DNA of 64,000 nucleotides from Chryseobacterium sediminis (lineage in GTDB: Bacteria; Bacteroidota; Bacteroidia; Flavobacteriales; Weeksellaceae): the NCBI RefSeq assembly GCF_008386505.1, contig NZ_VUNZ01000001.1:372001-436000 (forward strand), written 5' to 3'. A model generated the notes under the pieces. It was not told the DNA's origin and made no database searches. It was given only the letters and a program-made list of their open reading frames with translations. The number at the start of each line of letters is the position of its first letter. Within the stretch, counting starts at the first letter, position 1. Positions 16,388 through 25,993 of the stretch are shown here, piece after piece. The translations under genes were made by a program, and so were the position numbers.

Positions 16388-17938
16388 ATGAAAAAACTCT
16401 ACATGGGTGCATTATTCTTATGCACTATTGGGATATTTGCTCAAGAGGTACTCTGGCAGAAAGACATAAAGTCCAATTCACAGGATTTTTTAAGCCAGAT
16501 TACTACTACCATTGATGGGCAATACCTTATCGTGGGAAGTAGTATCCAAACGGATAAACTCCAACAAAATAGCAAACAAAACAATGGTTATGACTTTCAC
16601 CTGATAAAATTGAATCAGCAGGGAGAACAGGTTTTCGAGAAATATTTATCAGGAAATAATCACGACTATTTATCTTCCACTGTCACTACCCAGGACGGTG
16701 GTTTTCTGATTTCTGGGACGTCCTATTCAGAAAAAGGACTTGATAAAAAAGAAGACTCAAAGGGAGGATCAGACATTTGGCTCATTCGGATCAATGAATT
16801 TGGTGATGAATTGTGGCAGAAAACATTAGGCACCTCTTCGAATGAAGAAGCGAGAGCAGTTATCCAGACTATCGATCAGGGATTCTTTGTTGCGGGGAAT
16901 GTACAAAACTCCATTAAAGGTTATGGTTCTAAGGACGTCTGGATTGTAAGACTCAACAAAGATGGGAAAATATTATCTGAACAAACATTGGGAGGACGCG
17001 GACTTGATGAAGTTGAAAAGATGATCCCAACGAAAGACGGTGGAGCATTACTGGGAATTTATTCCAGAAGTGAAGCTGTAAGTGGAGATAAGACGGGTAA
17101 ACAGACAGAAAACTTTGGTGAAGGTGACTACTGGATTATTAAATTGGACAAAAACGGAAAGGTAGAATGGGAAAAGAATTTTGGAGGAAAAGGAGATGAC
17201 CATTTGAGAACCCTGGCATTAACTTCAACTGGCTTTGTCATTGGTGGAGAATCCAGATCAGAAAGATCAGGAAATAAAACAGTAGGCCTTGAAGAAGGAT
17301 CAGACTTATGGTTGATATCTTTAAATGAAAGAGGCGAAGAACAGTGGCAAAAATCCTACAATTTTAAAAATCGAGATATCCTGATGGGGATGAGTGTGAT
17401 TCATTCTGCAGATGATAAATCTTCGAAAGGAATTCTATTAGGGGGCTATACTCAAGCTGAAGGAAGAATACAAACCGATGATGAAACCTTCTGGATGCTC
17501 TATATTGATCAGAACGGCAATGAGCAATGGAGAAAGCATGTGCAAGGAGAAAGTAAACAAAAAGAAGAAAGACTTTCAGATTTAAAGCTGAATAAAGATG
17601 GTTCTATTATTCTGGCAGGAACGAGCGCAGAAGAACTGGGTAAAGAAAACTGGAAGATTATAAAGCTGGGTGACAAGCAGGTAAGTGAGCTTCTTCCCCA
17701 ATATGATATCAAGATCTATCCGAACCCTGTTTCAGATTATGCTTATGTAGAAATCGGCTTTGATTTTAAGGATGCTGATATTTTGTTATATGATATGAGT
17801 GGAAGACAGCTTCAGAGTCTGAAAACAAAAAATAGAGTAACCAAGATCAATACCCAGGCTTTGGTGCAGGGGGCTTATCTGGTGACGATAAAAACTGATA
17901 CAAATAAAACGGCGAATGCAAAGCTGATTAAAAAATAA
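16388..17938 (+). CDS. Secreted repeat protein with T9SS type A sorting domain
   Basis: A 516-residue exported protein. It has a Sec signal peptide (MKKLYMGALFLCTIGIFAQ) and then six to seven beta-propeller-like repeats of about 60 residues (for example ELWQKTLGTSSNEEARAVIQ, and DGGFLISGTSYSEKG). The C-terminal sorting domain spans about residues 435-516 (YDIKIYPNPVSDYAYVEIGF ... GAYLVTIKTD). The sorting domain directs the protein through the type IX secretion system to the cell surface or medium. It is 10 bp upstream of two giant RHS-type genes, probably in one operon, so it may be a surface partner of the RHS proteins. The repeat ligand is unknown. Confidence 0.85.
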   Translation: MKKLYMGALFLCTIGIFAQEVLWQKDIKSNSQDFLSQITTTIDGQYLIVGSSIQTDKLQQNSKQNNGYDFHLIKLNQQGEQVFEKYLSGNNHDYLSSTVTTQDGGFLISGTSYSEKGLDKKEDSKGGSDIWLIRINEFGDELWQKTLGTSSNEEARAVIQTIDQGFFVAGNVQNSIKGYGSKDVWIVRLNKDGKILSEQTLGGRGLDEVEKMIPTKDGGALLGIYSRSEAVSGDKTGKQTENFGEGDYWIIKLDKNGKVEWEKNFGGKGDDHLRTLALTSTGFVIGGESRSERSGNKTVGLEEGSDLWLISLNERGEEQWQKSYNFKNRDILMGMSVIHSADDKSSKGILLGGYTQAEGRIQTDDETFWMLYIDQNGNEQWRKHVQGESKQKEERLSDLKLNKDGSIILAGTSAEELGKENWKIIKLGDKQVSELLPQYDIKIYPNPVSDYAYVEIGFDFKDADILLYDMSGRQLQSLKTKNRVTKINTQALVQGAYLVTIKTDTNKTANAKLIKK

Positions 17939-17948
17939 AATATAAATA

Positions 17949-20900
17949 ATGAAAAAGGTATTTGTCATAATATTGTGGCTTTTAAATTTAGCTGACTTAA
18001 ATGCACAAAATCAAAATAACATTAACCTTCCCACTTCACCTGAAGTGGCAATGTTTAAAAGGTTTGGAGATGTTCCTGTTGGTACATATACAGGAGTAGC
18101 ACAAACGAATGTTCCTATCTATACAATTCGTGAAGCAGGATTTGAACTACCTATTAATTTGAACTATAATGCGTCCGGTATTAAACTGGATGATCAGGCT
18201 ACATGGGTAGGATTAGGCTGGAATCTGATGCCCGAGGGCGTAATATATCAAGATGTCAAAGGAAAGGCGGATCAGAATGATGTAAGTTATGCTACCCCAA
18301 ACGAATATACCCCATTTTATAACAGACTTGAATTATATCCGGGAGGAACAGGAAGGTTTAAAGTGGTAAAACAAAAAGGATTTGTTGATTATGATTGGTG
18401 TACTATCGGTAACCAGCAAAACCCAGGATGTTTCCCTCCATCATCTCCAAGCGGATCTGATGGAAATACAGTTGTAAATGATATAGTATATAAAAAAAAT
18501 GCTGAGGTAGATATTTTCAGATTTAATTTCTTTGGACATAGTGGAAGTTTTTTCATTAATCTTCAGACCCGTGAGATTCTTCAGTTGGAGAAAAGTGAAG
18601 ATATAAAATTTGAAGTTTATAATGATCAGATTATAGCTACTGATGATAATGGGATAAAATATTATTTTGGTCAAAAAGAAATATTTTCCAGCTACAATGG
18701 AACGCCTTTATCAGAAGAATTTTCAAGTAGAAGCTATAAAATCAGCAAAATAGTATTTCCAAATACGAAGCAGATCTCTTTTGAGTATCAGGATGCAAAT
18801 TATAATTTTTATTCTTTTTCCCAACAGAGAAATATCAGAACTTCTGCTTATAGTTTAGGCCCCACTGATATGTGTTATGGAAAAATAAATTATCAGTTTG
18901 AACCAGCACAGGCCACATTAAATAATAGTAATGTGAAAATTTTGAAAAAAATTAAAACAGATGAACTTGAAGTAATTTTTAACCTTGGAGATAGACAGGA
19001 TATTAATCTATACACTTGGAACAATCTTAAGAGACTTGAATCTATTGATTTTATAAATATAAGAAATAACAAAAAATTTAAATCTTTAGATTTTATTTAT
19101 ACCTATTTCCCTTATCAGGATGATTTTCCATCTGCCATTACTGAATTGCAAAACTTTACTCAGATGAAAGATGCATTTGGTAAAAGATTAAAGCTGGATA
19201 AAGTTTCTTTTTTTAGTTATGATAATATCGGTAACAAGATCAGTAGCAATGAAGAATTTAAATTTGACTATGAGCTTTCCGCTACCTTACCTCCAAAAGT
19301 TTCTTTTGCTAAAGATTTCTGGGGATACTACAACGGACACTATAATAATAATTTATTACCTGATTTAAGCTTTTATCTCACTCCCGCAATGGGAGTACCA
19401 GTATATTACGAAGGGAATAATAGATATTCTAATAAAGACTTTGTAAGTTCTTATATGCTTAAAAGAATTGAATATCCTACTAAGGGCTATACTGATTATG
19501 AATATGAGCTTAATTCCTTTAAGAATCAGTTTATCCCTAGTCATGACCAGATATTCAACCTCAGCGAGACAATCCATCTTAATAACAATGGTATTGGGGG
19601 ATATAGTCCTTTAAACAATATATATGATTTTCCATACGACAAAGGAGGTTCTTTGAACTTTCATGCTGAATTTTCAGGCGGATTTGATGGCGGTCCTACT
19701 GGCCCACAGTCTAAAAGATATAACTACTATCAGATGGCTAATGCTAATGCCAGTATTAAACTGCTAAAAATTAAAAAGAATGCAGGTGGCGGGGAAACTG
19801 TATTGGAAGTTATTAAAGAATGGAAGTTCGGGGAACTTACTAATAATACTGATTTCAGTCAGAATTATAATTTTCAGATGGATGGGGTATTCAACTTTAT
19901 CAATTATAATGATCCAACAATTCAAAATAGAGTGGTTTTAAATATTGATAACAGTATGTATCAAGCTGCAGATATTTACCATTCCGCAGGCGTTAAAGTT
20001 TCTTTTACTATCGTTAAAAAACCTGATATAGGAAGTGATTTTACTTCTTATGGTCACGGACCCAGAATAAAATCCTTAAAAAATTATTCTGGTCAGGGAA
20101 CTTTAGCAGAATGGAAACAATATGAATATGAAAGTGGCGTTCTTCAAAATAAAATAAGTCCTTTAAGGCAAATGGATTATTACTGTTTTAATTGCGGACA
20201 GGCAACCAACTGTTCAGGTTCTTATTCCTATAACAGTTTTTGGTCTATTACGGACCAGATTTCGTCTGGTGAATATGATGCAGTGGGATATGGTAAAATT
20301 ACTGAAAGTACAGTGGATGTTAATAACCCGTTAAAAATAAAAGGAAAAACTGAATATCATTATAATAATGTAGAAAATGCTGTAGCAGACTACTTCCCTG
20401 TAATTAAAAATCAGCTTAATGGACTTTTACAACAAAAAGTGATCAAAGATGCAAATAATAATCCTATTGAATCTGTCACATATAAATACAAAAATCTAGT
20501 ACCATTTAATCAATTTTATAGTGTTAGAGCTGAAAAGAAGTTTTTATTGAGTGGAAAAGATCCTATAATAGCCTCAACTGGAGAGTATGACGGTATTGCT
20601 AAATATCATTTTTATACTACTCCTATGATGGCAGAATCTCATAAAATTGATTCTATAATGACCCAACGATATTTTGGCAATAAAATTATCGAAAGCAAAG
20701 AACATTTCACTTATAATACCCTTGGATCAGTTGAGAAACATGAAGCAATAAATCCTGACCAGACGATAATTACAAGTTATAAATATTCTGAAGGAGGTAA
20801 TAATCCTTATTTATTTAGTAAAGGAATTACTGGAATTCCACTGGAAACTGAAGTAAAAAAGAATAGCAATATTATTTCCAAAATAAAAACTCAATATCCA

Positions 20901-21452
20901 TTATCCCAAGCTGATGCAGACTTAAAAACGTCAAGCCTTCCAATACCTTATGAAGTGCTTAACAAAAATTTGTACTCTGACGATATGGAAAAAATGGTTG
21001 TCTATAATCAATACGATTCCAAAGGAAATTTACAACAATATACTGCAAAAAATGGTGTTTCAACAGTGATCGTTTGGGGTTACAACCAAACCCAGCCCAT
21101 TGCCAAAATAGAAGGAGCCAAATTAGCTGATATTCAACAGTCCTTAATTGATCCTATTGTGACAGCTTCCAATACAGATGCATCAGCAGCTCCCAACAAC
21201 GATGAAACAGCCTTCTTATCAGCATTGAATACCTTCAGAGCTAATACTGGATTGTCCGGTTATCAGATTACCACCTACACCTATGATCCATTAGTTGGAG
21301 TAAGAAGTATCACGCCACCATCAGGAATTAGTGAGTTTTATATCTATGATCCATCAAACCGATTAAAAGAAATCCGTCAGCAGGAAAAAGACAGCAGTGG
21401 AAATATGATTTATAAGACGCTGAAAGAATTCAAATACAATTATAAAAATTAA
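17949..21452 (+). CDS. Large secreted YD/RHS-companion protein
   Basis: A 1167-residue exported protein with a signal peptide (residues 1-19, ending LNAQ). The N-terminal region is typical of Flavobacteriia RHS companions (PTSPEVAMFKRFGDVPVGTY, then LPINLNYNASGIKLDDQATW and GLGWNL). A long beta-rich body follows, with YD-like repeats near the C-terminus (TSYKYSEGGNN, TYTYDPLVGVRSITPP, FYIYDPSNRLKEIRQ). It has no toxin tip and ends in LKEFKYNYKN. It lies 8 bp before the RHS-core gene, so the two probably act together, the first perhaps forming part of the shell that encloses the second. I did not identify an enzymatic domain. Confidence 0.8.
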   Translation: MKKVFVIILWLLNLADLNAQNQNNINLPTSPEVAMFKRFGDVPVGTYTGVAQTNVPIYTIREAGFELPINLNYNASGIKLDDQATWVGLGWNLMPEGVIYQDVKGKADQNDVSYATPNEYTPFYNRLELYPGGTGRFKVVKQKGFVDYDWCTIGNQQNPGCFPPSSPSGSDGNTVVNDIVYKKNAEVDIFRFNFFGHSGSFFINLQTREILQLEKSEDIKFEVYNDQIIATDDNGIKYYFGQKEIFSSYNGTPLSEEFSSRSYKISKIVFPNTKQISFEYQDANYNFYSFSQQRNIRTSAYSLGPTDMCYGKINYQFEPAQATLNNSNVKILKKIKTDELEVIFNLGDRQDINLYTWNNLKRLESIDFINIRNNKKFKSLDFIYTYFPYQDDFPSAITELQNFTQMKDAFGKRLKLDKVSFFSYDNIGNKISSNEEFKFDYELSATLPPKVSFAKDFWGYYNGHYNNNLLPDLSFYLTPAMGVPVYYEGNNRYSNKDFVSSYMLKRIEYPTKGYTDYEYELNSFKNQFIPSHDQIFNLSETIHLNNNGIGGYSPLNNIYDFPYDKGGSLNFHAEFSGGFDGGPTGPQSKRYNYYQMANANASIKLLKIKKNAGGGETVLEVIKEWKFGELTNNTDFSQNYNFQMDGVFNFINYNDPTIQNRVVLNIDNSMYQAADIYHSAGVKVSFTIVKKPDIGSDFTSYGHGPRIKSLKNYSGQGTLAEWKQYEYESGVLQNKISPLRQMDYYCFNCGQATNCSGSYSYNSFWSITDQISSGEYDAVGYGKITESTVDVNNPLKIKGKTEYHYNNVENAVADYFPVIKNQLNGLLQQKVIKDANNNPIESVTYKYKNLVPFNQFYSVRAEKKFLLSGKDPIIASTGEYDGIAKYHFYTTPMMAESHKIDSIMTQRYFGNKIIESKEHFTYNTLGSVEKHEAINPDQTIITSYKYSEGGNNPYLFSKGITGIPLETEVKKNSNIISKIKTQYPLSQADADLKTSSLPIPYEVLNKNLYSDDMEKMVVYNQYDSKGNLQQYTAKNGVSTVIVWGYNQTQPIAKIEGAKLADIQQSLIDPIVTASNTDASAAPNNDETAFLSALNTFRANTGLSGYQITTYTYDPLVGVRSITPPSGISEFYIYDPSNRLKEIRQQEKDSSGNMIYKTLKEFKYNYKN

Positions 21453-21460
21453 ACACCATC

Positions 21461-24400
21461 ATGAAAAAACTTATAATTCCTATAGGGATTCTTATTATTG
21501 GAACTGCCCAGGCACAGCTTACCAATACAGAAAACTATGTCTATTCAAAGACGTATTTATCAGATCCTACGCTCCCTAATATTAAAAGCACAGAAACCGT
21601 TCAGTATTTTGACGGGTTGGGAAGAGCTAAACAAATTGTCAACGTAAAAGCCTCTCCATTAGGGAAAGATGTAGTTATTCCCATTAAATATGATCAGTTC
21701 GGAAGACAGGTTCAGGATTACCTTCCTGTTCCACAGGGAGGAACTCTCAATGGCGGTATTATTACCGATCCATTAGCCAATGTGAGCAGTACCCCTTATG
21801 GTTCAGAGAAAATCTATTCAGAGAAGATTATTGAAAACTCACCCTTAGACCGTGTTTTAGCACAAAAACAAGTGGGAACTGCCTGGGATAACAAACCTGT
21901 ACAATTTGAATATGATGCCAATGCGGATGGCGAGGTTAAAAGATATACTGCCACTTTTGATTATAACAATTTTACTTCTCAACTAATTTTATCAGGTTCT
22001 TACGGAACAGGGCAGCTGTATAAAAATACGGTAACCGACGAAGACGGAAACGTAACTATAGAATTTAAAAACGGACAGGGGCAGGTTATATTGGTCAGAA
22101 AAGTAATCAGTGCTACAGAAAGCGCCAATACCTATTATGTTTTCAATGATTATGACCAATTGGCGTTTGTAATCCCTCCCAAAGCCTCTTTAGAAGCAGA
22201 TCCTAATACCGTACTGAATGATTTATGCTATCAGTATAAATATGATGGAAGAAACCGTCTTATAGAAAAAAAGCTTCCTGGTAAGGGCTGGGAATATATG
22301 ATCTATAACAATGCCGATCAGTTGGTGATGAGCCAGGATGCTCTATTAAGAACAAAAGGACAATGGCTTGTTACCAAATATGACCAGTTTGGAAGAGTAG
22401 TGTTTACAGCTATTACCAATAATAATAGTACGAGACAGTCTTTGCAAACTACTATTACAGGAGCTGCTTATACGTTTGAGATAAGAAGCGCTGGTTCTTT
22501 TACAGTAAGCGGAATGCCTATTTATTATACCAATAGGGCTCTCCCGGGAAGTCTGGCCCAGGTCTTAAGTGTTAATTATTATGATACTTATCCTGCAGGC
22601 TCCTCTGCGGTCACCAATGTGTTTGCCCAGCCTCTTCTTACCGATAATCCGGCTAATGAACAAACGACCAAAGGACTTCTTACTGCTTCCTATATCAAAA
22701 ATATAGAAGATGATAAATGGACCAGAAATTTTATATGGTATGATACCAAAGGAAGGAACATTGGTTCAAGAAGTAACAATCATTTAGGAGGATATACCGT
22801 GGTCAACAATAAACTTGATTTTGCAGGTGTTATCCTTCAGACCAATACTTATCATAAAAGACTTGCTGCAGATCCTGAAAAGGCTATCGTAGAAAAATTC
22901 ACCTATGATCCGCAGAACAGGCTTCTGACCCGCACCCATCAGGTGGGCAGCAATCGTGTTGAATACCTGACCCAGAATAAGTACAATGAAATCTCCCAGC
23001 TGGAATCTAAGAAAGTAGGAGGAACGGCTGCTGCATCCCCATTACAGACAGTAGATTACCAATATAATATCCGGGGGTGGATGACAAAGATCAATGATCC
23101 TGCCAACTTAGGGAGCGATCTTTTTGGTTATAAGATCAATTATAATCAGGTAGAAGGATTGGAAATGCCTAACTCGGATTTTTCTGATTTAAAGGTAAAA
23201 CCAAAATATAACGGAAATATCGCTGAAGTATCATGGAAAACATTAACAGAAGATAATGAGCCGTTGAAAAGATATGGGTATGTTTATGATAGTTTAAACA
23301 GGTTGTCAGCAGGGTTCTATCAGAAAACAGGAGCAGAAGTTGCTAAAGAATATTTTGAAAAGCCAGAATATGATCTTAACGGAAATATTACACGGCTTAA
23401 AAGATCCGAAGGTATTCTTCCGGGAAGCACTGTGGCAATGAGCATCGATAATCTTAAATATGATTACTCCGGAAACAGGCTGATAAAAGTAACCGATGAA
23501 CAGCAGAATCCTTCAGGTTACCCTTATCTTGCTGTTCCTAATTCTATTGAATATGATAATGGAAATCTCAATGGGAATGGAAACATGACTAAACATTTGG
23601 ATAAAGGGATTTCCTCTATTGAATATAATTATTTAAATTTACCAGATAAGATTACCCAAAACTCAAAATTGACAAGCTATCTTTACAGAGCAGACGGCGT
23701 AAAAGTAAAGAAGCTCTTTGGAGATCTGGAGACCCATTATCTGGATGGCTTCCAGTATAAAACTACATTTTTAAGAGAATCCTGGGATGGAGAAGGAACT
23801 TTCATTCCTGATCCTAATGAGATTCCAGAATTGAAATTGAGAATAATTCCTACTTCTGAAGGATATTATGATGCTCTTCTCAACAAGTATGTCTATAATT
23901 TTACAGATCATTTGGGAAATGTAAGATTAAGTTATACCGATACAAATGGAGATGGTATTATCCAGCCAAGGAGATATAATACATCAACATGTTCCCCAAT
24001 ATTTGGTTGCCTGGGTGAATGGAAGCCAGGAGAAATTGTAGAAGTAAATGATTTTTATCCTTTTGGATTACTGCATAATTATACAGCTACAACGCAGAAT
24101 GCTTATCAGTATAAATATAACGGCAAGGAGCTTCAGGAAACTGGAATGTATGATTATGGAGCTAGATTCTATATGCCTGATTTGGGTAGATGGGGAGTAG
24201 TCGATCCATTGGCTACTGAAATGAGGAGTTATAGTCCTTATAACTATGCTTTTAATAATCCAATAAGATTTATTGATCCTGATGGGAGAGCTCCTGTCGG
24301 AGGCCCGGGAGATGGAACTGATGGAAAAACTTATAATATAGAGGAAATTGTAATAACGGTTAGACGAAAAACAAATAATTTTCTGATAAGAACTTGGAAT

Positions 24401-25000
24401 GCAATCCAAAATGCTCTTGCTCATCAATATAGTTCTAAGACCAATGCCGATAAATATGGAGGATTAAACTCTTATCGCCAATGGCAGGCTAGTCCATTTT
24501 ATAATGAAGGAGAAACAAAAACAGATAGGATTTTTCGATTAATTGGGAATAGTAAAAGAGAAGAAATGCTAGATTTCGGTGGTGGTGGATACAATATGTG
24601 GGGTGGCTATGGGCGAGCAACAAAAGCAGTTAATGCAATAGAAGAAGCAAGCAATTTAATACCTGCAAAAAGTACAGCACCACAAGTTGGTGAAAGCTTA
24701 GGACTAACAGTAAGAGAAGGTAATATTTCAATAGGAGGTAATGCGAATGGGCGTTTTGATTTTGTTGTTACTAAGTCAGGAGATTTAAAAGTTGGATCTG
24801 GTCATTATTATTTGTCTGGGGAAGCTAATAATGTACAAGCCGCGGGGCAGATAAGATTGCACAATGGTCAAATCGTAGAAATAAATAATGTTTCAGGACA
24901 TTATGCTCCTTCCGCTCAGGAAGCACAAAATTTCCCATCAATAATATCTAAAGCAGGAGTAAACACAAGTAACGCTAAGTTAACAATATTTAAAGAATAA
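21461..25000 (+). CDS. DUF6443/RHS-repeat protein with C-terminal toxin-like tip
   Basis: A 1179-residue exported protein. It has a signal peptide (MKKLIIPIGILIIGTAQAQ), a DUF6443-type N-terminus (STETVQYFDGLGRAKQIVNV...YDQFGRQVQDYLP) and many YD repeats. The RHS-associated core spans about residues 885-943 (YDYGARFYMPDLGRWGVVDP ... FNNPIRFIDPDGR). After the core, the sequence changes to a unique tail of about 235 residues, as in polymorphic toxins. Near the end it has GHYYLSG (about 1113) and SGHYAPS (about 1145), histidine motifs of the kind seen at toxin tips. The toxin activity is not assigned. The next gene overlaps by 1 bp and is the likely immunity gene. Confidence 0.85.
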   Translation: MKKLIIPIGILIIGTAQAQLTNTENYVYSKTYLSDPTLPNIKSTETVQYFDGLGRAKQIVNVKASPLGKDVVIPIKYDQFGRQVQDYLPVPQGGTLNGGIITDPLANVSSTPYGSEKIYSEKIIENSPLDRVLAQKQVGTAWDNKPVQFEYDANADGEVKRYTATFDYNNFTSQLILSGSYGTGQLYKNTVTDEDGNVTIEFKNGQGQVILVRKVISATESANTYYVFNDYDQLAFVIPPKASLEADPNTVLNDLCYQYKYDGRNRLIEKKLPGKGWEYMIYNNADQLVMSQDALLRTKGQWLVTKYDQFGRVVFTAITNNNSTRQSLQTTITGAAYTFEIRSAGSFTVSGMPIYYTNRALPGSLAQVLSVNYYDTYPAGSSAVTNVFAQPLLTDNPANEQTTKGLLTASYIKNIEDDKWTRNFIWYDTKGRNIGSRSNNHLGGYTVVNNKLDFAGVILQTNTYHKRLAADPEKAIVEKFTYDPQNRLLTRTHQVGSNRVEYLTQNKYNEISQLESKKVGGTAAASPLQTVDYQYNIRGWMTKINDPANLGSDLFGYKINYNQVEGLEMPNSDFSDLKVKPKYNGNIAEVSWKTLTEDNEPLKRYGYVYDSLNRLSAGFYQKTGAEVAKEYFEKPEYDLNGNITRLKRSEGILPGSTVAMSIDNLKYDYSGNRLIKVTDEQQNPSGYPYLAVPNSIEYDNGNLNGNGNMTKHLDKGISSIEYNYLNLPDKITQNSKLTSYLYRADGVKVKKLFGDLETHYLDGFQYKTTFLRESWDGEGTFIPDPNEIPELKLRIIPTSEGYYDALLNKYVYNFTDHLGNVRLSYTDTNGDGIIQPRRYNTSTCSPIFGCLGEWKPGEIVEVNDFYPFGLLHNYTATTQNAYQYKYNGKELQETGMYDYGARFYMPDLGRWGVVDPLATEMRSYSPYNYAFNNPIRFIDPDGRAPVGGPGDGTDGKTYNIEEIVITVRRKTNNFLIRTWNAIQNALAHQYSSKTNADKYGGLNSYRQWQASPFYNEGETKTDRIFRLIGNSKREEMLDFGGGGYNMWGGYGRATKAVNAIEEASNLIPAKSTAPQVGESLGLTVREGNISIGGNANGRFDFVVTKSGDLKVGSGHYYLSGEANNVQAAGQIRLHNGQIVEINNVSGHYAPSAQEAQNFPSIISKAGVNTSNAKLTIFKE

Positions 25001-25587
25001 TGAATAAAATTAATATCACATCGCCTATAAAAGAATTATCAGATTCTTTGTTTAATGATAGAAAAACAGGACAGTTAAAATATTACCCAATAGACAGATT
25101 TTATATAGTTGATAATAATTATTTAGGAAGAGTATTATCAGCGAATCATTTAGAATTTCTTTTTTACAATTTAGAAAAAATGAACCCGACCTATAGTGTT
25201 CAGTTATTTGTATGTTTACCAGAGCTATGGGAAAAGCTAACTTTTAATGATGTAATCACTTTGATTGAAAACTTTACAAGTCCTTTTTCTTTGTATTCTT
25301 TGGTAGAATTTACATATAAATATTTAGAGATCGATGTAATGGATGATATATTTTATAATGAAAAAGTAGATATTAAATTTAAAAAAGACTGTCTTAGCTA
25401 TTTTATGAAGACCATTGCAAACCTATATATGAATGAATTTGACTATATGGAATTAGAAGATAACTTATATGGAGTAAATATTGAACAAATAAAAAAGATA
25501 CGGCAGAAATTTAAGAATGACAGTAATTTCAAAAATGTTATGCCCAAAGAAGACGTTTATAAAAAATTATCAGCAATTCAAATATGA
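25000..25587 (+). CDS. Probable immunity protein for the RHS toxin tip
   Basis: A 195-residue cytoplasmic-looking protein without a signal peptide or membrane helix, rich in aromatic and acidic residues (YNLEKMNPTYSVQLFVCLPE, MNEFDYMELEDNLYG). Its ATG overlaps the RHS stop by one base (TAATG), the usual arrangement for a toxin/immunity pair. No family is recognised; the immunity role is inferred from position alone. Its lower GC content resembles the toxin tip more than the RHS core, consistent with tip and immunity having been exchanged as a unit. Confidence 0.6.
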   Translation: MNKINITSPIKELSDSLFNDRKTGQLKYYPIDRFYIVDNNYLGRVLSANHLEFLFYNLEKMNPTYSVQLFVCLPELWEKLTFNDVITLIENFTSPFSLYSLVEFTYKYLEIDVMDDIFYNEKVDIKFKKDCLSYFMKTIANLYMNEFDYMELEDNLYGVNIEQIKKIRQKFKNDSNFKNVMPKEDVYKKLSAIQI

Positions 25588-25993
25588 TAAGAATTAATCT
25601 ATTAATCTTAATGGAATTATTTAATACATTATCCCCAATGAATTGCATTTTTACTTTGTAGAGCAAGTATATAAGATGGTTATAAATAGTTTAAATGATT
25701 TTACATTGATATATTTTAATAGTCAAGAACGGGTTCTCAAATTGGTATCATTGTTTATTTATTATTTAATAAGTTAATAATGACCAGTCCTGAAAAAGGT
25801 TGACTAGTTTAATATTTCCAATATATTTAAATCAGAGTAGGAATTTTCCTATTCTGATTTTGTTTTTTGTATTTTGTATGTTTTTAATTTCACTTTGTAG
25901 TGTCACCGAGTGCCAAATAGTGATAATCAGCGGCCATTGATGTAAAAAACTTTTTTCTCTTTGTATCTTAGATCCTTACTCAATATTTAAGTC
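25588..25993. other. Gene-free stretch after the RHS/immunity pair
   Basis: This A/T-rich stretch has no supportable reading frame. It contains the hairpin at 25829-25860. Just upstream is a motif, cctgaaaaaggttgac (25788-25803), that reminded me of insertion-sequence ends in this phylum, but no transposase or matching second end is present. Confidence 0.5.
25829..25860. terminator. Intrinsic terminator
   Basis: A 14-bp stem (aaatcagagtagga / tcctattctgattt, one G-U pair) with a 4-nt loop, followed by tgttttttgt. It lies downstream of the RHS/immunity genes and upstream of the second DUF3945 gene. Confidence 0.75.

Noticed and set aside
25788..25803. Motif cctgaaaaaggttgac as the end of an insertion sequence
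   Set aside because: I recall similar motifs at insertion-sequence ends, but there is no transposase, no second end and no target duplication in the window.
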